In this document: positions 6,790 through 13,379 of the stretch, one piece after another | How positions within the stretch are numbered: the first letter of the stretch is position 1 | Layout of the letters: every line of letters starts with the position of its first letter | DNA from: Porticoccus sp. | GTDB lineage: Bacteria > Pseudomonadota > Gammaproteobacteria > Pseudomonadales > Porticoccaceae | Assembly (NCBI GenBank): GCA_023263825.1 | Contig: JALQUJ010000226.1 | Coordinates: 1 to 17,163 of the forward strand | Reading direction: 5' to 3' | Length of the DNA: 17,163 bases | The notes under the pieces: model-generated | Database searches by the model: none | What the model saw: the letters and a program-made list of their open reading frames with translations, nothing else | Told to the model about the DNA's origin: nothing | Position numbers and translations under genes: made by a program

Positions 6790-8167
6790 TGGATATCCCC
6801 TCAGATGTGGTGCTTTCTGTAGAAACATTTATAGGGGAAACATGAATACGATGATTTGGATTTTTAAGTAGCCAGGGCCTTTTGACTCCGCCTAATGCCT
6901 CTGCGACAGCCAGCCCTGATTGCAGGCCATCTTCATGGAAGCCATAACCAAAATATGCACCACAAAACCAAGTGTTCTGCTTACCCTGTAGCTGCCATAG
7001 TTTTTTTTGTGCACTAAATGACGATTGGTTAAATGTTGGGTGTTCATAAAAGAAGCTTTTAATGATGTTATCTGGGTGAGGTGCTTTTATTGGGTTTAGG
7101 GACACAATAATAGGTACTTCCGTATTAAGTGGTTGTAGCTTATTCATCCAGTAGCTAACCGAAACCTGTTGTTCCGTCTTTTTATTACCAGAAGCCAAAT
7201 AATTCCAACTGGACCAGACTTTGTTACGTTTTGGCATTAGGCTTGTATCCAGATGCAATATGGCCTGATTTTTTTGGTAGGGAAAACAGCTAAGCAAGTC
7301 ATTTTCAAGGGAAGTGGCATCGGATAAAAGCTTAAGAGCCTGGTCTGAATGGCAGGCAAAAACTACATGGTCATACTCTTCGGTCTGCCCATGTATATCT
7401 GAGACCATGACTTTTCCATTAGCCCTGGAAATAGATTTTATATGAGTGTTTAGTCGTATTTTGCCTGAGAGCTCGGCTTTGATTTTATCGACATAGGATC
7501 TACTCCCTCCAAGAATAGTTCTCCACTGGGGGCGATCTTTCAACTGAAGCAGACCATGGTTCATGCAAAACCGAATAAAGCAGGCGGCAGGGTAGTCCAA
7601 CATTTTGTCTACAGGTGTCGACCAAATAGCTGCTGCCATGGGTAGTAAATGATTGTAGATGAAAGGGTCCCTACAATCATTTTTTTGAAGTAGCTCACCC
7701 AAACTCATTTCGTTGATCGATGGATTGTCTATAAAGTTGGGAGCCTCTTTATAAAATTTCATCAGATCAAAAATCATGGACCAAAATTGAGGGCGTATCA
7801 GGTTTCTTTTTTGCGCAAAGAGGCCACTCATACCGGTGCCGGAATACTCTAATTCTCCATTGTTCACCGACATGGCAAAGGACATGTCGGTATCACAGCT
7901 GGAAACATTGAGTTTCTCAAGAAAACGAACTAAATTGGGATAATTGAGAGGATTGAACACAATAAAGCCTGTATCCACATCAATCTTTTTATTGTGCAAG
8001 TCGAAAGAGACGGTATTTGAGTGACCCCCAAGTCGGTCATCTTTTTCGTAGAGAGTAATATCCTGGGACTGGTTAAGCAACCACGCACAGCTCAAGCCAG
8101 AGATGCCAGAACCAATAATGGCAATTTTATGGTCAGACTTGATAGGGTGTAGGGTGGCAGTGTTCAC
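6782..8167 (-). CDS. FAD-dependent amine-oxidase-fold protein (COG2907 type), putative fatty acid desaturase/oxidase
   Basis: This 461-residue flavoprotein has an N-terminal Rossmann motif GSGISG (19-24), an acidic strand end ITLYEKDDRLGGHSNTV (37-53) and the C-terminal FAD-contact block FCGAYFGYGFHEDGLQSG. These mark the NAD/FAD-binding amine-oxidase-like COG2907 group, not a classical monoamine oxidase. The substrate is unproven. Its fixed partners (DUF1365 and Cfa-like) argue that it acts on phospholipid acyl chains, for example by desaturating a methylated chain. The start is GTG at 8167, with GGGAG five bases upstream. An out-of-frame ATGTGA start-stop pair overlaps it. It is the first gene of the minus operon, with a sigma-type promoter at 8198-8227 and a leader of about 25 bases. 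Confidence 0.87.
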   Translation of the reverse strand: MNTATLHPIKSDHKIAIIGSGISGLSCAWLLNQSQDITLYEKDDRLGGHSNTVSFDLHNKKIDVDTGFIVFNPLNYPNLVRFLEKLNVSSCDTDMSFAMSVNNGELEYSGTGMSGLFAQKRNLIRPQFWSMIFDLMKFYKEAPNFIDNPSINEMSLGELLQKNDCRDPFIYNHLLPMAAAIWSTPVDKMLDYPAACFIRFCMNHGLLQLKDRPQWRTILGGSRSYVDKIKAELSGKIRLNTHIKSISRANGKVMVSDIHGQTEEYDHVVFACHSDQALKLLSDATSLENDLLSCFPYQKNQAILHLDTSLMPKRNKVWSSWNYLASGNKKTEQQVSVSYWMNKLQPLNTEVPIIVSLNPIKAPHPDNIIKSFFYEHPTFNQSSFSAQKKLWQLQGKQNTWFCGAYFGYGFHEDGLQSGLAVAEALGGVKRPWLLKNPNHRIHVSPINVSTESTTSEGISIV

Positions 8168-8197
8168 ATAATCTCCCAGTTTATGGAATAGTGACTG

Positions 8198-8227
8198 TTA
8201 ATACGTAACCTGTCAAAAAAAAGATCA
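8198..8227 (-). promoter_or_regulatory. ECF-sigma promoter P1 for the FAD/DUF1365/Cfa operon
   Basis: On the minus strand, TGATCT (8227-8222) and CGTATTAA (8205-8198) are separated by exactly 16 bases. This fits the TGATCC / CGTA pattern I recall for sigma factors partnered with ChrR (ECF11, R. sphaeroides RpoE). Transcription would start near 8191, about 24 bases before the GTG. Confidence 0.75.
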
Positions 8228-8239
8228 CCAATTTGGTGA
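8225..8239. promoter_or_regulatory. Perfect 15-nt dyad between divergent promoters
   Basis: TCACCAA-T-TTGGTGA is a perfect inverted repeat with one central base. It overlaps the -35 box of P1 by three bases and lies 19 bases upstream of the -35 box of P2. It has the shape of an operator for a dimeric regulator, but none is encoded nearby apart from the sigma/anti-sigma pair. Confidence 0.35.
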
Positions 8240-8258
8240 ATTTATTGCTAGAAAAAAC

Positions 8259-8286
8259 TGATCCAAACCAAGCTGTTTAGCGTAAG
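8259..8286 (+). promoter_or_regulatory. ECF-sigma promoter P2, autoregulatory, for sigma-chrR-photolyase
   Basis: TGATCC (8259-8264) and CGTAAG (8281-8286) are separated by 16 bases. Transcription would start near 8293, giving a leader of about 28 bases to the GTG at 8321. A site matching its own sigma class in front of the sigma gene implies positive autoregulation. Confidence 0.8.
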
Positions 8287-8320
8287 GGGAGACATTGAAA
8301 AACAATTTTTTGGAGATGTC

Positions 8321-8926
8321 GTGGTTAACGTTGTTCCTATACGGAAAAATAGTATGACAGCTATTCAGTCCAAGGTTTGGTCTGCGATGTTGGCTGAAAT
8401 GGCCGTTACTAAGGATAAATCCTTATACATTCAGTTGTACCAGCATTTTGCCCCCAAAGTGAAGGCATACATTACTCGCCTTGGTGTGATGGAGGCGACT
8501 GCCGAAGAATTGACCCAAGAAGCCATGTTGAATATGTGGCGTAAATCACACCTTTTTCAACCAGAAAAATCTGCTGCTAGTACATGGCTATTTACTTTGG
8601 CAAGAAATCAAAGCATCGATTGGATGCGCAAGCATAAATACCCAGAGTATTCGCTGGATAATATGCAAGGTGGTATAGAAGAAGTATCGGAAACTGATAT
8701 CGGTGAACAATCTGTTCAGTCAGAACGTATAGCTCAAGCAATTAGTCAGCTGCCAGAGAATCAAGCTCTGGTGGTTTATATGTCATTCTACGAGGGGCGC
8801 TCTCATTCAGAAATTGCAGACAGGCTTATGATTCCTTTAGGTAGTGTTAAATCACGGATTCGCCTGGCGGCAGAAAAGCTAAAGCTGACATTGAGAGGCG
8901 AGCTCTCATTGGGAGGTGAACAATGA
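8321..8926 (+). CDS. rpoE: ECF RNA polymerase sigma factor, ECF11 / RpoE-ChrR type
   Basis: This 201-residue protein has sigma region 2 at about 34-107 (LYQHFAPKVKAYITRLG, then AEELTQEAMLNMWRKSHLF, then STWLFTLARNQSIDWMRK) and region 4 at about 135-190 (ISQLPENQALVVYMSFYEGRSH... then LGSVKSRIRLAAEKL). The QHFAPKVK and KSHLF wording is close to R. sphaeroides RpoE, the singlet-oxygen sigma factor, and the next gene is a ChrR anti-sigma factor. It is therefore not the E. coli-type envelope-stress RpoE. GTG at 8321 is chosen because GGAG lies five bases upstream. An ATG at 8354 (residue 12) would match the Rhodobacter N-terminal length but has a weak ribosome site. Its TGA overlaps the chrR ATG as ATGA, so translation is coupled. 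It is likely autoregulated from P2. Confidence 0.92.
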   Translation: MVNVVPIRKNSMTAIQSKVWSAMLAEMAVTKDKSLYIQLYQHFAPKVKAYITRLGVMEATAEELTQEAMLNMWRKSHLFQPEKSAASTWLFTLARNQSIDWMRKHKYPEYSLDNMQGGIEEVSETDIGEQSVQSERIAQAISQLPENQALVVYMSFYEGRSHSEIADRLMIPLGSVKSRIRLAAEKLKLTLRGELSLGGEQ

Positions 8927-9621
8927 ATATTAATCATCATCTGGATGAAGCAACTTTATTTAGCTATGTTGCAGGGGCTCTTTCTCAGGGGATGGCACTT
9001 GTTGTAGCAAGCCACATCTCTATTTGTGATAGCTGTAGGGAGCGTGTGTTTGAAACAGAAGCCATAGGTGGCGCATTACTTGATGACGTGGTGAATGACA
9101 ATAGCCCTGATAGCAGTAGTGTATCTGTGAAAGTGAACGAAACCGCTTTGGAGCAAGTGCTTGCATGTTTAGATGAAGAGGCGCCAGTAACCACACCAGG
9201 TAAAATTCCACCTGATGGTGAATCCACTGTAGGTAATACTAGTGAAGTTCCTGCTCCTTTACGCGACTATATTGGCGGCTCTCTCGATGCAGTTCAGTGG
9301 AAGCGGCTTTCTTCAGGGTTCTACTATTTTGATGTGTTTTCAGAGCAACGAGGAATATGCCGCTTGCTTAAAGTGGCCCCTGGAAAATCAATACTACACC
9401 ATGGGCATCATGGCAATGAATTAACCCTATTGCTGCGTGGATCTTATGCTGATGAAGTAGGGCGTTTTGCCCAAGGTGATATCGCCGACCTTGATGATCA
9501 AATAGAGCATCAGCCCCTGGTTGATGGCGATGAAAATTGCATTTGCTTGGTTGCGACAGATTATCCTCTTAGGTTTACAACCTTGTTGGGAAAAGTCATA
9601 CAACCTATGACCGGCTTTTAA
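8923..9621 (+). CDS. chrR: ChrR-type zinc anti-sigma factor with cupin domain
   Basis: This 232-residue protein has the two domains of ChrR. The N-terminal zinc anti-sigma domain has H6, H31, C35 and C38 (the HxxxCxxC of SHISICDSC), the same residue numbers as in R. sphaeroides ChrR. After a variable linker (about 55-110) comes a cupin with the pattern H160-x-H162-x3-E166 and a later H196, the same spacing as the Rhodobacter ligands H141, H143, E147 and H177. In that system the N-terminal domain holds the sigma factor in the cytoplasm, and the cupin is needed to respond to singlet oxygen and organic peroxides by releasing it, followed by proteolysis of ChrR. All ligands are present, so both domains should work. 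The ATGA overlap with the sigma gene favours balanced synthesis. Confidence 0.93.
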   Translation: MNINHHLDEATLFSYVAGALSQGMALVVASHISICDSCRERVFETEAIGGALLDDVVNDNSPDSSSVSVKVNETALEQVLACLDEEAPVTTPGKIPPDGESTVGNTSEVPAPLRDYIGGSLDAVQWKRLSSGFYYFDVFSEQRGICRLLKVAPGKSILHHGHHGNELTLLLRGSYADEVGRFAQGDIADLDDQIEHQPLVDGDENCICLVATDYPLRFTTLLGKVIQPMTGF

Positions 9622-9663
9622 TTAGCATATCTTTGTATAAATCAGGTTGCCAGGGTTGCATAA

Positions 9664-11097
9664 ATGAAGCTGGTTTGGTTTAGAAATGATTTAAGGGTTA
9701 GGGATAATCCTGCCTTATTCCAAGCCTCTGAACACGCACGGAAAAATTACTTCCATTCAGAAAAAAGCAAAATTAGTGGCGTTATTGCTGTAGTAACTTT
9801 TTGTCCGCAACAGTGGCTTCAGCATGATGAATCTCCAAGTAAGGTAGCATTTTGGCTAGCGAATCTCGCACAACTAAAGCTCGAGTTAAATGCCCTGAAT
9901 ATCCCACTTAAAATTATCAATGGTGATTTATTCTCCAGTGTTGGATCTTTATTGCTGGAGCTGGCAAAGCGTTATCAATGCAGTGGGCTCTACGTTAACC
10001 AGGAGTACTGCCTCAATGAGCAGCGGCGAGATGACCAAGTTGAAGCGCTATTCAAACAGAACGGGTTGAATGTTTATCGATGCCATGGTGATACTGTTGT
10101 TGCTCCTGGATTATTGTTAAACCAAAGCGGGAAACCTTATAAGGTATTTACACCCTTTAGCAGGGCTTGGCGCAGTACATTTTTAGCCAATGGTATACAG
10201 CTGTTTCCCGTGCCTGAAATACAAGCACCTTTGAATGTCGAGAGTGACCCCATTACTTTGGCAGTGGATTTTTTTCAAGATAGATCAATGGGTTTTGATC
10301 AAAATACTTGGTCTGCGGGAGCCGATGTTGCACACCAAAAATTGCAGGACTTTATTAATACCTCGGTCAATCAATATGAAAATAATCGAGATTATCCATC
10401 ACTTAATGCCACATCATCACTATCACCTTATTTAACTATCGGTGTGTTGTCCGCCCGCCAATGTATAGCCGGCCTGTCTTCGTACTCAGAAGGGACTGAA
10501 TGGGTAGATTCTCAGTGGGTAACAGAAATTATTTGGCGAGATTTCTATCGTCATTTGATGGTGCTTTTCCCCCAGCTAAATCGATGGGAGCCTTTTAAAC
10601 CCGAGGTGGAAAGCCGAATAGTTTGGCGGGATGATAACTATCTGTTTGATGCCTGGTGCCATGGAGAAACGGGCTTTCCTCTTGTTGATGCAGGCATGAA
10701 ACAGTTACAAAAAACCGGGTGGATGCATAATCGTGTGCGAATGGTTGTGGCTTCTTTTCTTACCAAATTATTACGACAGGATTGGAGAAAAGGGGCTCGA
10801 TTTTTTATGCAACACCTTATCGATGGAGATTTTGCTTCTAACCTTGGAGGATGGCAGTGGAGTGCCTCTGTTGGTGCTGATGCAGCACCTTATTTTAGAA
10901 TTTTTAACCCGACTCGTCAGGCAGAGCGGTTTGACCCCAAAGGAGAGTATATTGCTCGTTGGGTACCGGAATTAGAGAAACTTCCAGTAAAACAGCGCCT
11001 GGATCCTATGTCTGGTCATTTGGTAGGAAGGCCTTCACCAATCATTGATTACAAGCTCGCAAGGGCCGAAAGTCTAGAAATTTATAATGCTTATTAG
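9664..11097 (+). CDS. phrB: Deoxyribodipyrimidine photolyase (class I CPD photolyase)
   Basis: This 477-residue flavoenzyme uses blue light to split UV-made cyclobutane pyrimidine dimers. It opens with the photolyase signature LVWFRNDLRVRDNPAL. The antenna-binding alpha/beta domain runs to about 175 and the helical FAD domain from about 210. FAD and DNA contact blocks are visible: LSPYLTIGVLSARQC, IIWRDFYRHLM, GFPLVDAGMKQL, GWMHNRVRM, and DGDFASNLGGWQW. N393 and W397 fall where E. coli has the FAD-contacting N378 and the first electron-relay tryptophan W382, so it looks active and not a cryptochrome. It lies 42 bases after chrR with no terminator or promoter seen between, so it is the third gene of the sigma operon. 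That links DNA photorepair to the same light/singlet-oxygen signal. It ends 5 bases from the opposing DUF393 gene. Confidence 0.94.
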   Translation: MKLVWFRNDLRVRDNPALFQASEHARKNYFHSEKSKISGVIAVVTFCPQQWLQHDESPSKVAFWLANLAQLKLELNALNIPLKIINGDLFSSVGSLLLELAKRYQCSGLYVNQEYCLNEQRRDDQVEALFKQNGLNVYRCHGDTVVAPGLLLNQSGKPYKVFTPFSRAWRSTFLANGIQLFPVPEIQAPLNVESDPITLAVDFFQDRSMGFDQNTWSAGADVAHQKLQDFINTSVNQYENNRDYPSLNATSSLSPYLTIGVLSARQCIAGLSSYSEGTEWVDSQWVTEIIWRDFYRHLMVLFPQLNRWEPFKPEVESRIVWRDDNYLFDAWCHGETGFPLVDAGMKQLQKTGWMHNRVRMVVASFLTKLLRQDWRKGARFFMQHLIDGDFASNLGGWQWSASVGADAAPYFRIFNPTRQAERFDPKGEYIARWVPELEKLPVKQRLDPMSGHLVGRPSPIIDYKLARAESLEIYNAY

Positions 11098-11102
11098 ACC
11101 AC

Positions 11103-11501
11103 TTACAGTTTGCATGATGTTGAGCATGCCTGCCGTAGCAGATAATTTTGGTATCTTTGTTTGGCAAAAATATCATAGGCCCAAATCATAGGCCTTTTTA
11201 TGTGAAGAAGTATCACTGCTTGTTTCAAATGTTGGTAGTAAGGAAGAAACTGCCAAATGGTCATAAAAGCATCCACACCTATAAAGAGATCCCCATTCTG
11301 GTCTATCACGTGTAATTGCTTCATAGCATCGCTATGGCTAATCTCGAATTGCTTTAAAAGTAATGTATCAGTAGAAATATCAATCCAATCAACTTTCTTA
11401 TCTTTATCGATACTAACGTAATGGTTTATTTCTTTTTTACACAGGGGGCAAGATCCATCATAAAATAGAATAGGTTTGGTATGCTTTATTGTTTCTAACA
11501 T
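11103..11501 (-). CDS. DUF393 (DCC) thiol-disulfide oxidoreductase-like protein
   Basis: This 132-residue protein carries the DUF393 signature YDGSCPLCKKEINHY, with a DxxCxxC redox motif at D15, C18 and C21 near the end of the first strand, as in thioredoxin-like folds. Downstream, the family features QLHVIDQNGDLFIGVDAFMTIWQFLPYY and a C-terminal YD/YR-rich helix are present. The family is predicted to be a thiol-disulfide oxidoreductase, and the substrate is unknown. It has no signal peptide, so the site is cytoplasmic. It starts six bases after the renalase-like FAD gene, so the two form one operon and may be redox partners. Members of this family are often found near photolyase genes, as here. 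Confidence 0.88.
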   Translation of the reverse strand: MLETIKHTKPILFYDGSCPLCKKEINHYVSIDKDKKVDWIDISTDTLLLKQFEISHSDAMKQLHVIDQNGDLFIGVDAFMTIWQFLPYYQHLKQAVILLHIKRPMIWAYDIFAKQRYQNYLLRQACSTSCKL

Positions 11502-11507
11502 TAAATA

Positions 11508-12530
11508 TTACACCCTGCTTGGAACAAGAGAGCTTTTTTGTAAATTGTATAAATTGCTTGCTTTGGTGCGAGATAACAAATGATCAGCGAGAGCATTAGC
11601 ACTTAGCCATGCACCTTCACAGTCTTGATGGTGCAGCCAATCAGAACAAACGCCTATTTTGGAGTCTGGATCCCATAGGTAAGGCTCTTGGGTGACGGAT
11701 TGATGCCGTGCGTACAACCAACGGTGAACTCTTGTATTACTCGTCTTTATAGGTTGTTTAATGACCTTTTCAAAGGCTTTTATTAACGCTCGGCCAACAC
11801 TATTTGGATCGCTATTTCTATGCCGATCACTCCACTCGCTGGTAGCTTCCAACATCCAAACTTCTTTACGACTCCAAGAGTTTCTGCCAGGTTTTGCTGT
11901 GTCTCTCACTGCTCTATAGAGAGTGGAGTGAGGTCCAGAGAAAATATCAGGTTTAACCCCGCTTTTTTCTTTGAGAGAGATAACTGCTACCCAATTTGGC
12001 GTAGTTTTGGTGGATGACGCAACCGTATGAAGATTTGGTGACAAGATAAGTAGTGGAATTGCCTGAGGGGCAGGGGTGGTGACAATTACAGCATCATAGA
12101 AATATTTTATTTCCTCTGCTTCTCTAAGTAAGCTTAATCCCTTACTGTCTTTGTAAATATCAGTAATTTTTGATTCTGTACACAGCATTGCTCCTTTGAT
12201 TAGATTTTGTGTCAGTGAATTTTGTCTTGGTGTAGACAGGTATACGGCTTTTGGATCAAGCACTAAACCTGAAAAATCACTATGAGGGGCAAGCCAACGG
12301 TTGACGTCCGTTCTTGCTTTCAGCCATTGTTTGAATTGATCTGTTGCAGGTTCAAACCAGGGCGCCCCAAGGTCAGCGCTATCCTTTCCTATTCTGCAGC
12401 TTGACAGCCTGCCTCCGGTACCTCTGCTTTTTTCAAAAATAGTAACTTGGTAGCCTGCTTGAAGGAATCTATTTGTAATAACAGCACCTGCAAATCCGGC
12501 ACCAATAATAGCGATTTTTTTATGTTTCAT
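11508..12530 (-). CDS. FAD/NAD(P)-dependent oxidoreductase, renalase-like
   Basis: This 340-residue flavoprotein opens with the Rossmann FAD motif IAIIGAGFAGAV (GxGxxG at 10-15), then VTIFEKSRGTGGRLSS (29-44) and the renalase-group block SADLGAPWFEPATDQF (51-66). The C-terminal part includes RWLYARHQ and an ICSDWL-like variant, IGVCSDWLHHQDCEGAWLS, the flavin-contacting end of the family. Bacterial renalase homologues oxidise isomeric dihydronicotinamides (mis-reduced NAD(P)H), but many in this branch are unassigned, so a detoxifying role is only a guess. It is the first gene of a two-gene operon with DUF393, with the P3 promoter (12662-12691) and an unusually long leader of about 125 bases. 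GAG lies 8 bases before the ATG. Confidence 0.85.
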   Translation of the reverse strand: MKHKKIAIIGAGFAGAVITNRFLQAGYQVTIFEKSRGTGGRLSSCRIGKDSADLGAPWFEPATDQFKQWLKARTDVNRWLAPHSDFSGLVLDPKAVYLSTPRQNSLTQNLIKGAMLCTESKITDIYKDSKGLSLLREAEEIKYFYDAVIVTTPAPQAIPLLILSPNLHTVASSTKTTPNWVAVISLKEKSGVKPDIFSGPHSTLYRAVRDTAKPGRNSWSRKEVWMLEATSEWSDRHRNSDPNSVGRALIKAFEKVIKQPIKTSNTRVHRWLYARHQSVTQEPYLWDPDSKIGVCSDWLHHQDCEGAWLSANALADHLLSRTKASNLYNLQKSSLVPSRV

Positions 12531-12661
12531 TTTTATATCTCTATTGTTTTTCCTTTTATGGCATTTTGATTCTGTATATATCCTAAATCAGCCTTTCCTT
12601 GATGGTTTGGGTGGCTTGTGTCTATGTAGTAAGAGTCAAAAATACAAAAAAAGTGCTGATT
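12531..12661 (-). other. Long 5' leader of the renalase-like operon
   Basis: The distance from the P3 -10 box to the ATG at 12530 gives a leader of about 125 nt, against 20-30 nt at the other three regulon promoters. I see no ORF longer than a few codons, no strong hairpin and no riboswitch I recognise in it. A second, constitutive promoter inside it is possible but I could not identify boxes. Confidence 0.4.
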
Positions 12662-12691
12662 ATTATACGTATAGGGATTTTTTCTAGATCA
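12662..12691 (-). promoter_or_regulatory. ECF-sigma promoter P3 for the renalase-like/DUF393 operon
   Basis: On the minus strand TGATCT (12691-12686) and CGTATAAT (12669-12662) are separated by exactly 16 bases, the same architecture as P1 and P2. The CGTATAAT box also contains a perfect sigma-70 -10 hexamer (TATAAT), so dual use by the housekeeping sigma is conceivable, though no good -35 accompanies it. Confidence 0.72.
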
Positions 12692-12769
12692 TTTATGAAG
12701 GAGATATTTTTTAAGGTGAAATATTTAAGAATATTCTATAGAAAGTGGCTCTTTAAAAACCAATACAAA
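12692..12769. other. AT-rich spacer between divergent promoters P3 and P4
   Basis: The 78 bases between the two -35 boxes are strongly AT-rich and hold the perfect 10-bp palindrome AGAATATTCT (12728-12737). A 25-codon ORF (12695-12772) lies here but lacks a ribosome site and is not called. No other feature is seen. Confidence 0.35.
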
Positions 12770-12797
12770 TGATCTAACTGATGAAAGTGCTCGTATC
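12770..12797 (+). promoter_or_regulatory. ECF-sigma promoter P4 for the DUF2878/CHI-like/DUF3833/SDR operon
   Basis: TGATCT (12770-12775) and CGTATC (12792-12797) are separated by exactly 16 bases. Transcription would start near 12804, about 20 bases before the ATG at 12825. It mirrors P3 across the AT-rich spacer. Confidence 0.72.
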
Positions 12798-12824
12798 ACA
12801 GTACAAATGACATGAAGAAACAAA

Positions 12825-13379
12825 ATGTTTTCAGGTATTTCACAAAATTTTTGGATTAATATAATTGGCTTTCAGATTATATGGTGGGTCTGTGTGCTAT
12901 ATGGCAATGCATGGCTAGCCATAATCTGGTTGCTTATCGGCTGCCATTTATTCTTCCATCGTGAACCGATACCAGAAGCCTGTTACATACTCGTTTGCGC
13001 AACTCTGGGTTTTGGTATTGATACGTTATTAACATTTAAAGGCATCTTTATCTTTCATGGTACTGATCTTCAAGGGCATACTCCACAAGAAAGTTATGCA
13101 ATGCCACCCCTCTGGCTCTTTGCACTTTGGATAGCTTTTTCAGCGACATTGCGGCAGAGCCTAGGTTTTTTTTCCAAGCACTATGTTCTGGCAGCAGCAC
13201 TAGGTGCTTTTGGGGGCAGTGGCTCTTATTTGACAGCAGAAAAATTTGATCAAGTTAGCTTTGGTTTTTCTATATGGCATACCGGGTTTTTACTCACTTT
13301 TATTTGGTTAATCCTCTTTCCCCTATTGATCTGGATTAGCCATTATATTCCAAGGGGGCGATATGCAAAGATTGTGTAG
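12825..13379 (+). CDS. DUF2878 inner-membrane protein
   Basis: This 184-residue, very hydrophobic protein has about five to six predicted membrane helices (around 8-28, 29-46, 50-70, 92-112, 118-135 and 150-175). It fits the DUF2878 family by length and by the motifs FWINIIGFQIIWW near the start, GFGIDTLLTFKGIF (about 62-75), MPPLWLFALWIAFSATL (92-108) and the glycine-rich GAFGGSGSYL. Its function is unknown; an envelope or lipid-linked role is suggested only by its neighbours. The ATG at 12825 has a weak GAAGAAA upstream. It is the first gene of a four-gene operon from P4, and its last 17 bases overlap the next gene. Confidence 0.85.
   Translation: MFSGISQNFWINIIGFQIIWWVCVLYGNAWLAIIWLLIGCHLFFHREPIPEACYILVCATLGFGIDTLLTFKGIFIFHGTDLQGHTPQESYAMPPLWLFALWIAFSATLRQSLGFFSKHYVLAAALGAFGGSGSYLTAEKFDQVSFGFSIWHTGFLLTFIWLILFPLLIWISHYIPRGRYAKIV

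Noticed and set aside
8164..8169. ATGTGA start-stop pair overlapping the GTG start of the COG2907 gene
   Set aside because: It is seen in the sequence, but a single start-stop pair arises easily by chance and the GTG has its own well-spaced GGGAG.
8321..9621. The sigma/anti-sigma pair as the E. coli RpoE-RseA envelope-stress system
   Set aside because: The anti-sigma protein has zinc ligands and a cupin and no membrane segment, and no rseB or mucD-like gene follows.
12695..12772. 25-codon ORF (starts MKEIFFKVK) in the AT-rich spacer between P3 and P4
   Set aside because: It has no Shine-Dalgarno sequence, has AT-driven composition, and its stop codon is part of the P4 -35 box. It lies upstream of the predicted P4 start, so it would not be on that transcript.
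12812..12859. 15-codon ORF overlapping the DUF2878 start
   Set aside because: It is out of frame, has no ribosome site and no conservation that can be judged; it is most likely chance.
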